Source: Burkholderiales bacterium
GTDB lineage: Bacteria; Pseudomonadota; Gammaproteobacteria; Burkholderiales; Burkholderiaceae_C
Direction of reading: 5' to 3'
NCBI GenBank assembly: GCA_016191525.1
Contig: JACPOK010000033.1
Location: 62,001 to 126,000 of the forward strand
Length of the DNA: 64,000 nucleotides
Within the stretch, counting starts at the first letter, position 1, and each line of letters starts with the position of its first letter. The notes beneath the pieces are model-generated. The model had not been told where the DNA came from, searched no databases, and worked only from the letters and a program-made list of their open reading frames with translations. Positions 8,298 to 17,238 of this stretch are shown here, piece after piece. The position numbers and the translations under genes were made by a program.

Positions 8298-8358
8298 GGC
8301 AAGGGCTCGGCGTTGGGATGCCCGCATTGTCGCAGACGGGCAAGCCCGCGAATCCGGG

Positions 8359-9270
8359 TCACACCTTGAAAAACCCCCGGTTCACATGCTCATCGAAACC
8401 GGCCGGCAGCGGCAGCGTGGCGACATGGCCCGAGTTCATCGGCACCCAGGGCGTCAGCGCGAAGAGCACCGAAAACATGAGCCGGCGCCCTTCGGTGGCC
8501 AGCAGGGGCCGGTGGATGCCCCAGGTGTTTTCCAGGAACACCGTGCCCGCTTTTCCGGCAATGGTGACGATATCCTGCGCCGGAAAATTGGCGGCCACCT
8601 CCTCGTCGGTGATGGGTCCGCGCCGGGTCAGCAGCTGGCTGCGGTGCGACCCTTTCACGAAAGCATGGGCCCCGCTGCGCTCCGTGGTGTCGGTCAGGTA
8701 GGCGAACAGCTTGACGAACCGGAAATCGTCCACGTCACGGTGGTAGACGTCGTCATAGTGCAGCCTGCCCGGCACGTGGTGCTCGCCCAGCGTCCACCAG
8801 GCCTGGACCAGCGCAATGGTCGGCCGGGCTCCCAGCAGCGCCGTAACGGAATCCAGCACCAGCGGCGCGTTGGCAAGCTCCATCAGCGGCCCGCAGGACA
8901 GCAGGTCGTCGATCCGGTAGAAAGCGCGGTCACAGTTTGGCGGCAGCACGCCATCCACATCGACCAGCGTTGTACCGTCGTACTGGTCAATCGCCGGCCG
9001 GCCGCGCAGGTGCGCCCGGATTTGTGCCAGGGCCTCCTCGCCCAGGTCCAGCGCCGGGAGGAAGCAGATTCCGGTGTCCTCCAGCTGGCGGGCCACGCGC
9101 GCGGCATCCCCGCCCGCCCCGGCCTGTGCCTGTGCGGGTCTGCCCACGCAGGCTGCAACAAGGGCGCCCATCGCGCGGCGCAGCGCGGCCGAACGAATGC
9201 TTTTTTGCAGGTAGTAATAGGCAAGCACGGGGCGCTTGCTGATGTTGGAAAAGGCGGATAAGGCGGGCAT
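8359..9270 (-). CDS. Phytanoyl-CoA dioxygenase (PhyH)-like Fe(II)/2-oxoglutarate oxygenase
   Basis: 303 residues. The metal triad is visible as His177-x-Asp179 (YHRDVDD) with distal His253 (WGIHRP), and Arg262/263 is suitable for 2-oxoglutarate. GSH near residue 207 matches the family's 'PGSH' block. Bacterial members mostly hydroxylate small molecules in secondary-metabolite or cell-surface pathways rather than phytanoyl-CoA. It sits 15 bp after the large membrane protein and about 60 bp before the sugar operon, all on the same strand. Function in glycan or lipid decoration is a guess. The first ~50 residues are poorly conserved-looking and basic. Confidence 0.78.
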   Translation of the reverse strand: MPALSAFSNISKRPVLAYYYLQKSIRSAALRRAMGALVAACVGRPAQAQAGAGGDAARVARQLEDTGICFLPALDLGEEALAQIRAHLRGRPAIDQYDGTTLVDVDGVLPPNCDRAFYRIDDLLSCGPLMELANAPLVLDSVTALLGARPTIALVQAWWTLGEHHVPGRLHYDDVYHRDVDDFRFVKLFAYLTDTTERSGAHAFVKGSHRSQLLTRRGPITDEEVAANFPAQDIVTIAGKAGTVFLENTWGIHRPLLATEGRRLMFSVLFALTPWVPMNSGHVATLPLPAGFDEHVNRGFFKV

Positions 9271-9285
9271 GGGAAAAGTCGGCTG

Positions 9286-10971
9286 TCAGGGGATGAGCTT
9301 CTTGTCGGGCATGGGGTTGGGCATCACCCGGCCATCTTCGCACTGGCTCCCCTGCGGGCTGACCTGCGCGGGCGGAATGGCGCCAGGATCGGCCGCCCAC
9401 ATGAGGACGGAAAGCATTGTCATCTGCGGCAGGGCCGCCTGGTAGGTGGAGATGCAGCGCTCCCCGGGGAAGCGGTCCATCGCCATGGAATGCTGGATCA
9501 AGGCGGAATCCAGGCCACCCGTTGCGCGGATGTAGGCGTGGTACTGCCACTGCAGGTCGTCGCGGTACACGTCCAATGCATGAAACATGGCGTAGTAGTC
9601 GGACCGGCCCCAGGCCTCGCGCAGCACCATGCCCGCGCTGTTGCTCCAGATCAGCCAGTCGCTGACGGGCGCATAGCGCAGGTCCACCACTCCCGCCGGC
9701 GCCGCCGGCAGCGTTTTCAGGCCCCGGGCCAGGCTGATTTCCGCGGCCTGCATCTCCAGCTTGTTGTAGTAGGCCGGCAGCACCCAGAACAGGAACAGCG
9801 GAGCCAGGCCGAGAAACAGGGGAACGGCGGCGCCGGCCGTCCAGGCCCGCAGCTTGCCCAGCAGGCCCCGGGCCAGCATCCACGCCAGCAAGGCCAGCGG
9901 GATCGCGAACAGGAAGCCGTGCCGTGCAGACGTGTTGGCCCAGGTCGGCGCGAACGGCCCGGAATGAGAGGCGCGCAGCACCTGCTCGGTCAGCCCGCTG
10001 CCGTAGCCGACGGGCGTGAACAGCGGCGGGCCCTTGCCCACCATCACGTACGGAAAAGCGGCCGCCGCGCAGAGGAACGCGACGCACGCCAGCCCCACCC
10101 AGTCGAATCCACCTTGAGCGCCGCCGGCAGCACTGCCGCGCCGGCGCAGCCCCCACAGGCCGGCCCCGGCCAGTGCCGCCAGCGGAATCACGCCCCAGCT
10201 GGCGAACATGAGCGTTGCGCGCACCATGCGCCTGAGGTCATCGCCATTCAGCGGGTTCAGCAGCCGGTTGTATTCCGCGAAAATCTGCCGCGGCGGCGAC
10301 AGCATGCGCATGGTGGCGTAAACAGCCACCGCCACGGCGAAGAGCGCCGCGAACCAGCGCAGCCGGGCCCGCCACAGCAACGGGAACCGGCAGATGAACA
10401 CCACCTCCAGCGCCAGCGCGAACACCAGATTCGAATTGAGCTGGAACGAAACAGCCAGCACCGCCAGCCCTGCCACCCGCACGCGCAGGTCTTCGCTGCG
10501 AAAAAGCCGGTGGCCAAGGAACACCAGCCAGATGCAAAAGACCACGGGCACGGCGGCCGAATTGACCAGGATGTAAAGCGACGGGGAAGCCAGGCACAGC
10601 AGCCCCGCCAGGCGCGCCTCGCGCTGCGGAAAACCGAACAGGCCACGGCCCAGGGCGACGAACTCGGCGTAGAGCCCGGCCAGCAGGGCGGTGATGAGCA
10701 GCTTGATCGTCCACAGGTAGCCCGTACCCAGCAGGTCCGCCAGCCCGAAGCAGGCCTTGAAAAGCCACACCGCCACCAGCCAGTTGCTGTTCATGAACCA
10801 GAAAAACAGGCCGTCGGGGTTGTGGATGGCCCAGGCAAAGGACACCGTCGCGCCATCGAAAAGGTCGCGCGTTACCAGCCATTGCGGGCCGATGATCAGC
10901 AGCAGCGCCGCGGCCTGCAGCCTCGGCAACGTACGGTCGCCTGTCGCAGGCATGTCGGATTCTTTGGCCAT
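9286..10971 (-). CDS. Large polytopic membrane protein of unknown function
   Basis: 561 residues. About 11-12 hydrophobic segments span residues ~17-410, followed by a soluble C-terminal tail of ~145 residues rich in Trp/Tyr/Asp. The size and layout recall oligosaccharide polymerases, ligases or GT-C glycosyltransferases of surface-polysaccharide loci, but I do not recognise a diagnostic catalytic motif. The tail holds several WSN/WGR/YRDD motifs that could face the periplasm. Its stop is 15 bp before the PhyH-like gene, indicating co-transcription. Tentatively part of the surface-sugar locus. Confidence 0.7.
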   Translation of the reverse strand: MAKESDMPATGDRTLPRLQAAALLLIIGPQWLVTRDLFDGATVSFAWAIHNPDGLFFWFMNSNWLVAVWLFKACFGLADLLGTGYLWTIKLLITALLAGLYAEFVALGRGLFGFPQREARLAGLLCLASPSLYILVNSAAVPVVFCIWLVFLGHRLFRSEDLRVRVAGLAVLAVSFQLNSNLVFALALEVVFICRFPLLWRARLRWFAALFAVAVAVYATMRMLSPPRQIFAEYNRLLNPLNGDDLRRMVRATLMFASWGVIPLAALAGAGLWGLRRRGSAAGGAQGGFDWVGLACVAFLCAAAAFPYVMVGKGPPLFTPVGYGSGLTEQVLRASHSGPFAPTWANTSARHGFLFAIPLALLAWMLARGLLGKLRAWTAGAAVPLFLGLAPLFLFWVLPAYYNKLEMQAAEISLARGLKTLPAAPAGVVDLRYAPVSDWLIWSNSAGMVLREAWGRSDYYAMFHALDVYRDDLQWQYHAYIRATGGLDSALIQHSMAMDRFPGERCISTYQAALPQMTMLSVLMWAADPGAIPPAQVSPQGSQCEDGRVMPNPMPDKKLIP

Positions 10972-10976
10972 TGCCT

Positions 10977-11951
10977 TTATTGTCTCAGGGCGGCCGCCAT
11001 GGCCCGGGCCGCGTCGGCATGGGCCTGCCGGGCCTCGGGGATGGCCCGCCCCATCTTGATGAATTCGTGCGTCACGCCCCGGTAGATTTCGATGTCCACC
11101 GGCACCCCGGCCAGCCGCAGCCGGTCGGCATAGAGCAGGCCTTCATCCACCAGCGGGTCGCACTCGGCCAGGCCAATCCATGCGGGTGCCACGCCGTCCA
11201 GGTCGGGCGCGCTCAAAGGCGAAAAGCGCCAGTCGCCGCGGTCCTGCGGCGCGATGTACTGGTCGAAGAAGTAGTCGATATGCGGCTTTTCCAGCACCAG
11301 GCCGTGCGCGAATTTCTCATGCGAGGGCGTGTCCTGGTATGCCGCGGTGCCGGGATAAAACAGCATTTGCAGGGCCACCGGCAGACCGGCGTCGCGCGCC
11401 AGCAGCGCGCACACGGCGGCCTGCGTGCCGCCCGCGCTGTCACCGCCCAGGGCCAGGCGTCCGGGCACGGCGCCCACCTGCGCGGCGTGCGACGTCAGCC
11501 ACTGCGTCGCGTCCCAGGCGTCGTTCACCGCCACCGGAAACCGGTGCTCCGGCGCCAGGCGGTAGTCCAGCGAGACCACCATGCAGCCCGACAGGCGCGC
11601 CAGTTCGCGGCACAGGACGTCGTGCGACGCGACGCTGCCGATGGTGAAGCCGCCCCCGTGGAAATAAAGCAGCACCGGCAGCGCATGGTCCGCGGGCGAA
11701 TACAGCCGGGCTGGCAGCGGGTGGCCATCGCGTGCCGGAATGCGGAAATCCTCCACCCGCGCCAGTGCCGCTTTGGGCACTTCCAGCACGCCGGCACCAG
11801 CCTCGTAGGCCGCCCTGGCCTCCTGCGGCGCCAGCGTGTACAGCGGCGCGTGGCCGGCCCGCGCCATGCGTTCCAGCACCGAGCGCATGGCAGGTGTCAG
11901 CTGGGTGATTCCGGGAAGGTGGCTCACGGGGTTAAAGTTCGTTTCTCCCAT
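10977..11951 (-). CDS. Alpha/beta-hydrolase, hormone-sensitive-lipase family esterase
   Basis: 324 residues. HSL-family oxyanion motif HGGGF at 98-102, nucleophile Ser172 in GDSAG, Asp265 in ECDPLVDEG and His295 in THEF complete the triad. These enzymes hydrolyse short acyl esters and have lid-forming N-termini. The ATG at 11951 leaves only 20 bp to the divergent ADH gene. ATG at 11886-11888 (MRSVLERM...), where family-like sequence begins, is an alternative that would leave more promoter room. Cytoplasmic; natural substrate unknown. Confidence 0.86.
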   Translation of the reverse strand: MGETNFNPVSHLPGITQLTPAMRSVLERMARAGHAPLYTLAPQEARAAYEAGAGVLEVPKAALARVEDFRIPARDGHPLPARLYSPADHALPVLLYFHGGGFTIGSVASHDVLCRELARLSGCMVVSLDYRLAPEHRFPVAVNDAWDATQWLTSHAAQVGAVPGRLALGGDSAGGTQAAVCALLARDAGLPVALQMLFYPGTAAYQDTPSHEKFAHGLVLEKPHIDYFFDQYIAPQDRGDWRFSPLSAPDLDGVAPAWIGLAECDPLVDEGLLYADRLRLAGVPVDIEIYRGVTHEFIKMGRAIPEARQAHADAARAMAAALRQ

Positions 11952-11971
11952 CGTACAACGCAGGTTTCCTC
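11952..11971. promoter_or_regulatory. 20-bp divergent intergenic gap (esterase / iron-ADH)
   Basis: The two annotated start codons are only 20 bp apart, too little for two separate promoters. Promoter elements must extend into one of the reading frames, or the esterase start is further inside the gene. No convincing -10/-35 pair was found by eye. Confidence 0.4.
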
Positions 11972-13108
11972 ATGGCCTTCATCTACTACGTCACCCAGAT
12001 CCAGTTCGACTACGGCGCTGTCAAGCTGCTCAAGCAGGAATGCGAACGGGTGGGCATCACCCGCCCGCTGATCGTCACCGACCAGGGCGTCAAGGCCGCG
12101 GGCGTGCTGCAGAAGGCGCTGGACGCCCTGCCGGGCATCCCCGTCACGGTGTTCGACCAGACGCCTTCCAACCCCACCGAAGCGGCCGTGCGCGCGGCGG
12201 CGGCCATGTACAAGGCCGGCAACTGCGACGGCCTGATCGCCGTGGGCGGCGGCTCCGCGATCGACTGCGCCAAGGGCGTCGCCATCGCCGCCACGCACGA
12301 AGGTCCGCTGACCCACTACGCCACCATCGAAGGCGGCTCGCCCCGCATCACCGACAAGGCCGCCCCGCTGATCGCCGTGCCCACCACCAGCGGCACCGGC
12401 AGCGAAGTGGCGCGCGGCGCCATCATCATCGTGGACGACCACCGCAAACTCGGCTTCCACTCCTGGCACCTGGTGCCCAAGACGGCCATCTGCGACCCCG
12501 AACTCACGCTGGGCCTGCCGCCGAAACTCACGGCCGCCACCGGCATGGATGCCATCGCGCATTGCATGGAAACCTTCATGTCGGCCGCTTTCAACCCACC
12601 GGCAGACGGCATCGCTCTGGACGGGCTGGAGCGCGGCTGGGCGAACATCGAACGCGCCACCAACAACGGCAGCGATCGCGAGGCGCGCTTCAACCTCATG
12701 AGCGCGTCCATGCAGGGCGCCATGGCATTCCAGAAGGGCCTGGGCGCGGTGCATTCGCTCAGCCACAGCCTGGGCGGGGTCAACCCGCTGCTGCACCACG
12801 GCACCCTGAACGCGATGTTCCTGCCCGCCGTGGTGACTTTCAATGCCCAGGCCGAGTCCGTCCAGAAGGACAGGCGGCTGGAGCGCATGGCGCACGCCAT
12901 GGGGCTGGCCTCGGCGAGTGACATCCCGCTGGCGATCAAGGACATGAATGCCCGCTTGGGCCTGCCCGCGGGGCTGGGCGCGATGGGCGTGCAGCGAGAC
13001 CTGTTCAGCCAGATCATCAAGGGCGCGCTGGCCGACCACTGCCACAAGACCAACCCGCGCATCGCCACCGCCAGCGAATACGAAGAGCTGCTCGCGGCTT
13101 CGCTCTAA
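11972..13108 (+). CDS. Iron-containing alcohol dehydrogenase
   Basis: 378 residues. The NAD(P)-binding GGGSAIDCAK motif is at 92-101 and 'PTTSGTGSE' at 137-145. Metal ligands are Asp193 and His197 in GMDAIAHCME, then His261 (AVHSLSH) and His275/276 (HHGTLNA). Group III metal-dependent ADHs interconvert primary alcohols and aldehydes with NAD(P)H. Its stop codon overlaps the stop of the convergent patatin gene. The divergent neighbour is an esterase, so release of an alcohol from an ester followed by its oxidation is a possible joint use; this is inference only. Confidence 0.9.
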   Translation: MAFIYYVTQIQFDYGAVKLLKQECERVGITRPLIVTDQGVKAAGVLQKALDALPGIPVTVFDQTPSNPTEAAVRAAAAMYKAGNCDGLIAVGGGSAIDCAKGVAIAATHEGPLTHYATIEGGSPRITDKAAPLIAVPTTSGTGSEVARGAIIIVDDHRKLGFHSWHLVPKTAICDPELTLGLPPKLTAATGMDAIAHCMETFMSAAFNPPADGIALDGLERGWANIERATNNGSDREARFNLMSASMQGAMAFQKGLGAVHSLSHSLGGVNPLLHHGTLNAMFLPAVVTFNAQAESVQKDRRLERMAHAMGLASASDIPLAIKDMNARLGLPAGLGAMGVQRDLFSQIIKGALADHCHKTNPRIATASEYEELLAASL

Positions 13109-14193
13109 AGCGCTTCTACCGGCACGGTGCCGGGCCGCTCCAGCCACTGCGCGAATTCGTCGGCCAGCTGCCGGCTGGCCGAGGCGCCCGCGTTCCAGGC
13201 CTTCATGCGGGCCTGCAGGTCGGTTCCATAGCGCGCGAAGTCGGTGCGGTCCGGCAGCTTGCCGTTGGGCAGCTTGCGCACCCACTCGGGGTCGGGCGCC
13301 AGCACCACCATGCTGTCCAGGAAATGGGTGGCGCCATGGCGCCACTTGAAGCCCTTGTCCAGCCAGCCCGGCACCACCGCTTTCTGGAAATGCGGGTAGA
13401 GCACCAGGCCCTGCCCCTGCTGGGCGTGGTAGTTCAGGTGCAGGTGGTAATCGGTGATGCCGCCGTCCCAGTAGGCGCCCGGCGGCGCGCCCGGGATGTT
13501 GTGGATGGCGTTGAGCACGAACGGAATCGAGCAGCTGGCCTGCAGCGCCGCGTTGAAGTTCTCTTCGCTCAGGGCCACCTGCCGCGTGCGGTAGTCCGTG
13601 GTCGCGAACGGCAGGGCCGCCGGGCCACCCTCGCCCGGGGCCGAAAACACCACCCGCTCCAGCCAGGCACCCATGGCCTTGCGGTGGACCGTGTTGGACA
13701 GGAAGGCGCCCAGGTACCCCAGCGGCGTGCCCAGTCTGTGCTCGCGGCCCAGCACGTGGCGGCCGCGCGACGTGACGATGTGCAGCCGGTAGCGGGGGTT
13801 GTCCAGCACCTGCGCCACCCGCCCCCCGTAAAAAGATTGCAGGCTTTGCCCGAACCGCTCGCTCACGTGCCTGGCCGTGGGGCTCTTGCGCCCCGGTTCC
13901 AGCTCGTAGTCCTGCGCGATGTAGTCGCGCTCCAGCCGCTCGAAAGCGGCGACGGGGTTGTCCAGGCAGGCCGTGGCCATGCGCCAGGCGCCGATGGATG
14001 CGCCCACCAGGTGAACCGGCTGGCTGGATTGCGCCAGCCACTGGCCGAAGATGAACCGGTCCAGCGGCCCCAGCACCAGGCCCTTGGGGCCGCCGGCCGC
14101 GCCGGGCACGACACCCACGTCCCGGGGGTTGAGGCCTTGCTGTTCGATGTGCTTGCGGGCCTTGGGGCCGGCATAGATGCGCAGGGCGGGCAT
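13105..14193 (-). CDS. Patatin-like phospholipase family protein
   Basis: 362 residues. Glycine-rich oxyanion region near 30-38 (GAAGGPKG), nucleophile Ser66 in GASIG, and the dyad Asp243 in WDGGITD. These define a patatin Ser-Asp lipid acyl hydrolase. The enzyme probably works in the cytoplasm, since there is no signal peptide. The end overlaps the convergent ADH stop. A TAGACT hexamer lies 5 nt upstream of the ATG, compatible with a very short leader. Substrate unknown; polyhydroxyalkanoate or phospholipid hydrolysis are both known for bacterial members. Confidence 0.84.
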   Translation of the reverse strand: MPALRIYAGPKARKHIEQQGLNPRDVGVVPGAAGGPKGLVLGPLDRFIFGQWLAQSSQPVHLVGASIGAWRMATACLDNPVAAFERLERDYIAQDYELEPGRKSPTARHVSERFGQSLQSFYGGRVAQVLDNPRYRLHIVTSRGRHVLGREHRLGTPLGYLGAFLSNTVHRKAMGAWLERVVFSAPGEGGPAALPFATTDYRTRQVALSEENFNAALQASCSIPFVLNAIHNIPGAPPGAYWDGGITDYHLHLNYHAQQGQGLVLYPHFQKAVVPGWLDKGFKWRHGATHFLDSMVVLAPDPEWVRKLPNGKLPDRTDFARYGTDLQARMKAWNAGASASRQLADEFAQWLERPGTVPVEAL

Positions 14194-14201
14194 GCGCCAG
14201 T

Positions 14202-16532
14202 CTACTTGCGCGTGCCCGAGAGCTTGGCGAATGCTCCAGCCATGGCCGTGCCTATGGGCTGCGCAGGCTGCTGGTGGCGCGGCTGCTGCTGGCCGCGGCC
14301 CGCACCTTCGTAACGGTTCTCGCGCGGGCCGTCGCGCCGCGCGGTGGGCTCGCCCAGCTTCATGGTCAGGCTGATGCGCTTGCGCGCGGCGTCCACTTCC
14401 AGCACCTTCACCTTGACGATGTCGCCGGTCTTCACAATCTCGCGCGCATCGTTGACGAACTTGTGCGACAGCTGGCTCACATGCACCAGCCCGTCCTGGT
14501 GCACACCCAGGTCGATAAAGGCGCCAAAGGCCGCGACGTTGCTCACCGTGCCTTCCAGCTCCATGCCCTCGCGCAGGTCGGCGATGTCTTCCACGCCGTC
14601 GTTGAAGCGCGCCACCTTGAAATCGGGGCGGGGGTCGCGGCCGGGCTTTTCCAGCTCGCCCAGGATGTCCCGCACGGTGATGACGCCGAATTTCTCGTTG
14701 GCGAACAGTTCCGGCTTGAGGGTCTTGAGCATCTCGGCGCGGCCCATCAGCTCGGCCACCGGCTTGCCGGTGCGGGCCATCATCTGCTCGACCACCGGGT
14801 AGGTTTCCGGGTGCACACCGGTCATGTCCAGCGGATTGTCGCCGCCGCGGATGCGCAGGAAGCCGGCGCTCTGCTCAAAGGTCTTGGCGCCCAGGCCCGA
14901 CACCTCCAGCAGTTGCTGGCGGCTTTTGAAGGCACCATTGGCCTCGCGCCAGCGCACCACGGCCTTGGCCACGCTGCCCGACAGGCCCGACACGCGGGTA
15001 AGCAGCGGCACGCTGGCCGTGTTCAGGTCCACGCCCACCGAGTTCACGCAATCCTCCACCACCGAATCAAGCATGCGGGCCAGCTCGCTCTGGTTGACGT
15101 CGTGCTGGTACTGGCCCACGCCGATCGACTTGGGGTCGATCTTCACCAGCTCGGCCAGCGGGTCCTGCAGCCGCCGCGCGATGCTGGCCGCGCCGCGCAG
15201 GCTGACGTCCACATCCGGCATCTCCTGCGAGGCGAATTCGCTGGCCGAATACACCGAGGCGCCGGCCTCGCTCACCACGATGCGCTGCATGCCCTCCATG
15301 TGCTTCATCAGCTCGGCGGCCAGCTTGTCGGTTTCGCGGCTGGCCGTGCCGTTGCCGATGGCGATCAGCTGCACGCCGTGCTTCTGGCAAAGCTTGCCCA
15401 GCGTGACCAGCGAGCCGGCCCAGTCACGGCGCGGCTCGTGCGGGAATACGGTGGCGGTTTCCACCAGCTTGCCGGTGGCATCGACCACCGCCACCTTGAC
15501 GCCGGTGCGGATGCCCGGGTCCAGGCCCATCACCACCCGCGGGCCGGCCGGCGCGGCCAGCAACAGGTCACGCAGGTTGTCGGCGAACACCTTGATCGCC
15601 ACGTGTTCGGCGCTCTCGCGCAGGCGCGCAAACAGGTCGCGCTCGGAAGAAAGCGAAAGCTTGACGCGCCAGGCCCAGGCCACGCACTTTCGCAGCAGGT
15701 CGTCGGCCGGCCGCGCCTTGTGGCTCCAGCCGATGTGCAGCGCGATCTTGCCCTCCGCGATGGAAGGTTTGCCGGGTTCGGGCTCCACCGGCAACACCAG
15801 CTTCGCATCCAGCATTTCCAGCTGGCGGCCTCGGAACACCGCCAGCGCGCGGTGCGAAGGCACGCGGCCGATCGGCTCGTCGTAGTCGAAATAGTCGCGG
15901 AACTTGGCCACGTCCGGGTTGTTTTCGTCCTTGCCCGCCATCAGGGCGCTTTTGAACAGGCCCTCCTGCCACAGCCATTCGCGCAGCGCCTGGACCAGCG
16001 ACGGGTCTTCGGCCCAGCGCTCGGACAGGATGTCGCGCACGCCGTCCAGCACGGCCGGCACGGTGGTGAAGTCTTCGCCGCCCTCGCCTTTTTCCGCCTT
16101 CACATAGGCCTGCGCCTCGTCGGCCGGCACGCGCATCGGGTCGGCGAACAGCAGGTCGGCCAGCGGCTCCATGCCCGCCTCGCGCGCGATCTGGCCCTTG
16201 GTGCGGCGGCGCGGCTTGTAGGGCAGGTACAGGTCTTCCAGTTCCTGCTTGGTGGGCGCGGCATCGATGGCGGCGCGCAGCACAGGCGTGAGCTTGCCCT
16301 GCTCCTCAATGCTTTTGAGCACCGCCTCGCGCCGCTCTTCCAGCTCGCGCAGGTAGGAAAGGCGCGACTCCAGCTCGCGCAGCTGGATGTCGTCCAGCCC
16401 GCCGGTGGCTTCCTTGCGGTAGCGCGCGATGAAGGGAACGGTGGCCCCGCCGTCCAGCAGGTCCACGGCGGACTTGATCTGGCTTTCGTGGACCTTGATT
16501 TCGGCGGCGAGCTGCCGGGTGATTTTTTGCAT
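14202..16532 (-). CDS. tex: Tex family RNA-binding transcription accessory protein
   Basis: 776 residues, the usual Tex length. Domain order is Tex N-terminal helical region, YqgF/RNase H-like domain beginning at VVMGLDPGIRTG (~330), helix-hairpin-helix repeats around 'SGLSGSVAKAVV', and a C-terminal S1 RNA-binding domain (GTVSNVAAFGAFIDLG, ~650-720). A basic, Gln/Arg-rich tail follows. Tex binds nucleic acid and affects transcription and RNA turnover. It is monocistronic here, 9 bp upstream of the patatin start on the same strand, so read-through into patatin is possible. Confidence 0.95.
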   Translation of the reverse strand: MQKITRQLAAEIKVHESQIKSAVDLLDGGATVPFIARYRKEATGGLDDIQLRELESRLSYLRELEERREAVLKSIEEQGKLTPVLRAAIDAAPTKQELEDLYLPYKPRRRTKGQIAREAGMEPLADLLFADPMRVPADEAQAYVKAEKGEGGEDFTTVPAVLDGVRDILSERWAEDPSLVQALREWLWQEGLFKSALMAGKDENNPDVAKFRDYFDYDEPIGRVPSHRALAVFRGRQLEMLDAKLVLPVEPEPGKPSIAEGKIALHIGWSHKARPADDLLRKCVAWAWRVKLSLSSERDLFARLRESAEHVAIKVFADNLRDLLLAAPAGPRVVMGLDPGIRTGVKVAVVDATGKLVETATVFPHEPRRDWAGSLVTLGKLCQKHGVQLIAIGNGTASRETDKLAAELMKHMEGMQRIVVSEAGASVYSASEFASQEMPDVDVSLRGAASIARRLQDPLAELVKIDPKSIGVGQYQHDVNQSELARMLDSVVEDCVNSVGVDLNTASVPLLTRVSGLSGSVAKAVVRWREANGAFKSRQQLLEVSGLGAKTFEQSAGFLRIRGGDNPLDMTGVHPETYPVVEQMMARTGKPVAELMGRAEMLKTLKPELFANEKFGVITVRDILGELEKPGRDPRPDFKVARFNDGVEDIADLREGMELEGTVSNVAAFGAFIDLGVHQDGLVHVSQLSHKFVNDAREIVKTGDIVKVKVLEVDAARKRISLTMKLGEPTARRDGPRENRYEGAGRGQQQPRHQQPAQPIGTAMAGAFAKLSGTRK

Positions 16533-16667
16533 TCTGTAACTGCTTCAATGCCTTGGGCACAAGGGCGGGGAGTTTGCCACACCCCTCGGACAGGGAGACG
16601 GCGTGTCCGCTGACAGATCAGCTACGCAGGAAGTCCCAACAATGAGGATCACATAAAGGAGGCCACC
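16533..16667. promoter_or_regulatory. Divergent promoter region tex / LapA-like gene
   Basis: 135 bp between divergent starts. On the plus strand a strong Shine-Dalgarno AAAGGAGG (16655-16662) sits 5 nt before the LapA-like ATG and fixes that start. I see no clear operator. Confidence 0.45.
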
Positions 16668-17177
16668 ATGCGTGCCCGAATGATTGTTCTTGTTGTCGCC
16701 ATCCTCGCCGTGGCGGGCTTCGCCGCCCTCAACTGGTCGGAGTTCCTGCGCACCACGCCCCTGAGTTTCGGGCTGGCCATCATTGATGCGCCGCTGGGCC
16801 TGATCCTGCTGGGCATCCTGGGCATCACCCTGCTGGCCTTCCTGGTCAGCAGCGCCCACCTGCGCACGCAAAGCCTGCTGGAGTCGCGCCAGTACGCCAA
16901 GCAGCTGGCCGTGCAGCGCGAACTGGCTGACAAGGCTGAAGCTTCGCGCTTCACCGACCTGCGCCAGCACATGGACGCGCAACTGCGCGAAACCCGCCAG
17001 CGCGAAGCCATTGCCGCCACCGAGTTTGAAAAGGCCATGGTGCAGGCGCACCGCGAACTGCGCACCCAGCTCGAGCAGATGAACCGCACCCTGGCCTTGC
17101 GCCTGGGCGAGCTGGAAGGCCGGATGGAAGCCCGGATGACCAACCAGCCGCTGCAGCCCCGCGCCGAAATTGTCTGA
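16668..17177 (+). CDS. LapA-domain (DUF1049-like) inner-membrane protein with coiled coil
   Basis: 169 residues. Two transmembrane helices (about 4-24 and 40-64) enclose a short loop containing the 'ALNWSEFL' pattern typical of LapA/YciS-like proteins. A long charged, Gln/Glu/Arg-rich segment (~75-160) follows and is probably coiled coil. In enterobacteria LapA works with LapB in regulating LPS synthesis, but the family is broad and no lapB is nearby. The start is fixed by the AAAGGAGG box. Cytoplasmic C-terminal coiled coil predicted; role unknown. Confidence 0.72.
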   Translation: MRARMIVLVVAILAVAGFAALNWSEFLRTTPLSFGLAIIDAPLGLILLGILGITLLAFLVSSAHLRTQSLLESRQYAKQLAVQRELADKAEASRFTDLRQHMDAQLRETRQREAIAATEFEKAMVQAHRELRTQLEQMNRTLALRLGELEGRMEARMTNQPLQPRAEIV

Positions 17178-17238
17178 GGCGCCGTAAGACGGCGTAGAGT
17201 GGCACGACCAAGGGGTTCACGCCCCAAGGAGTGCCCTC

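Noticed and set aside
17180..17194. Short hairpin cgccgt-aag-acggcg after the LapA-like gene
   Set aside because: No T-run follows and the stem is only 6 bp, so I do not call a terminator.
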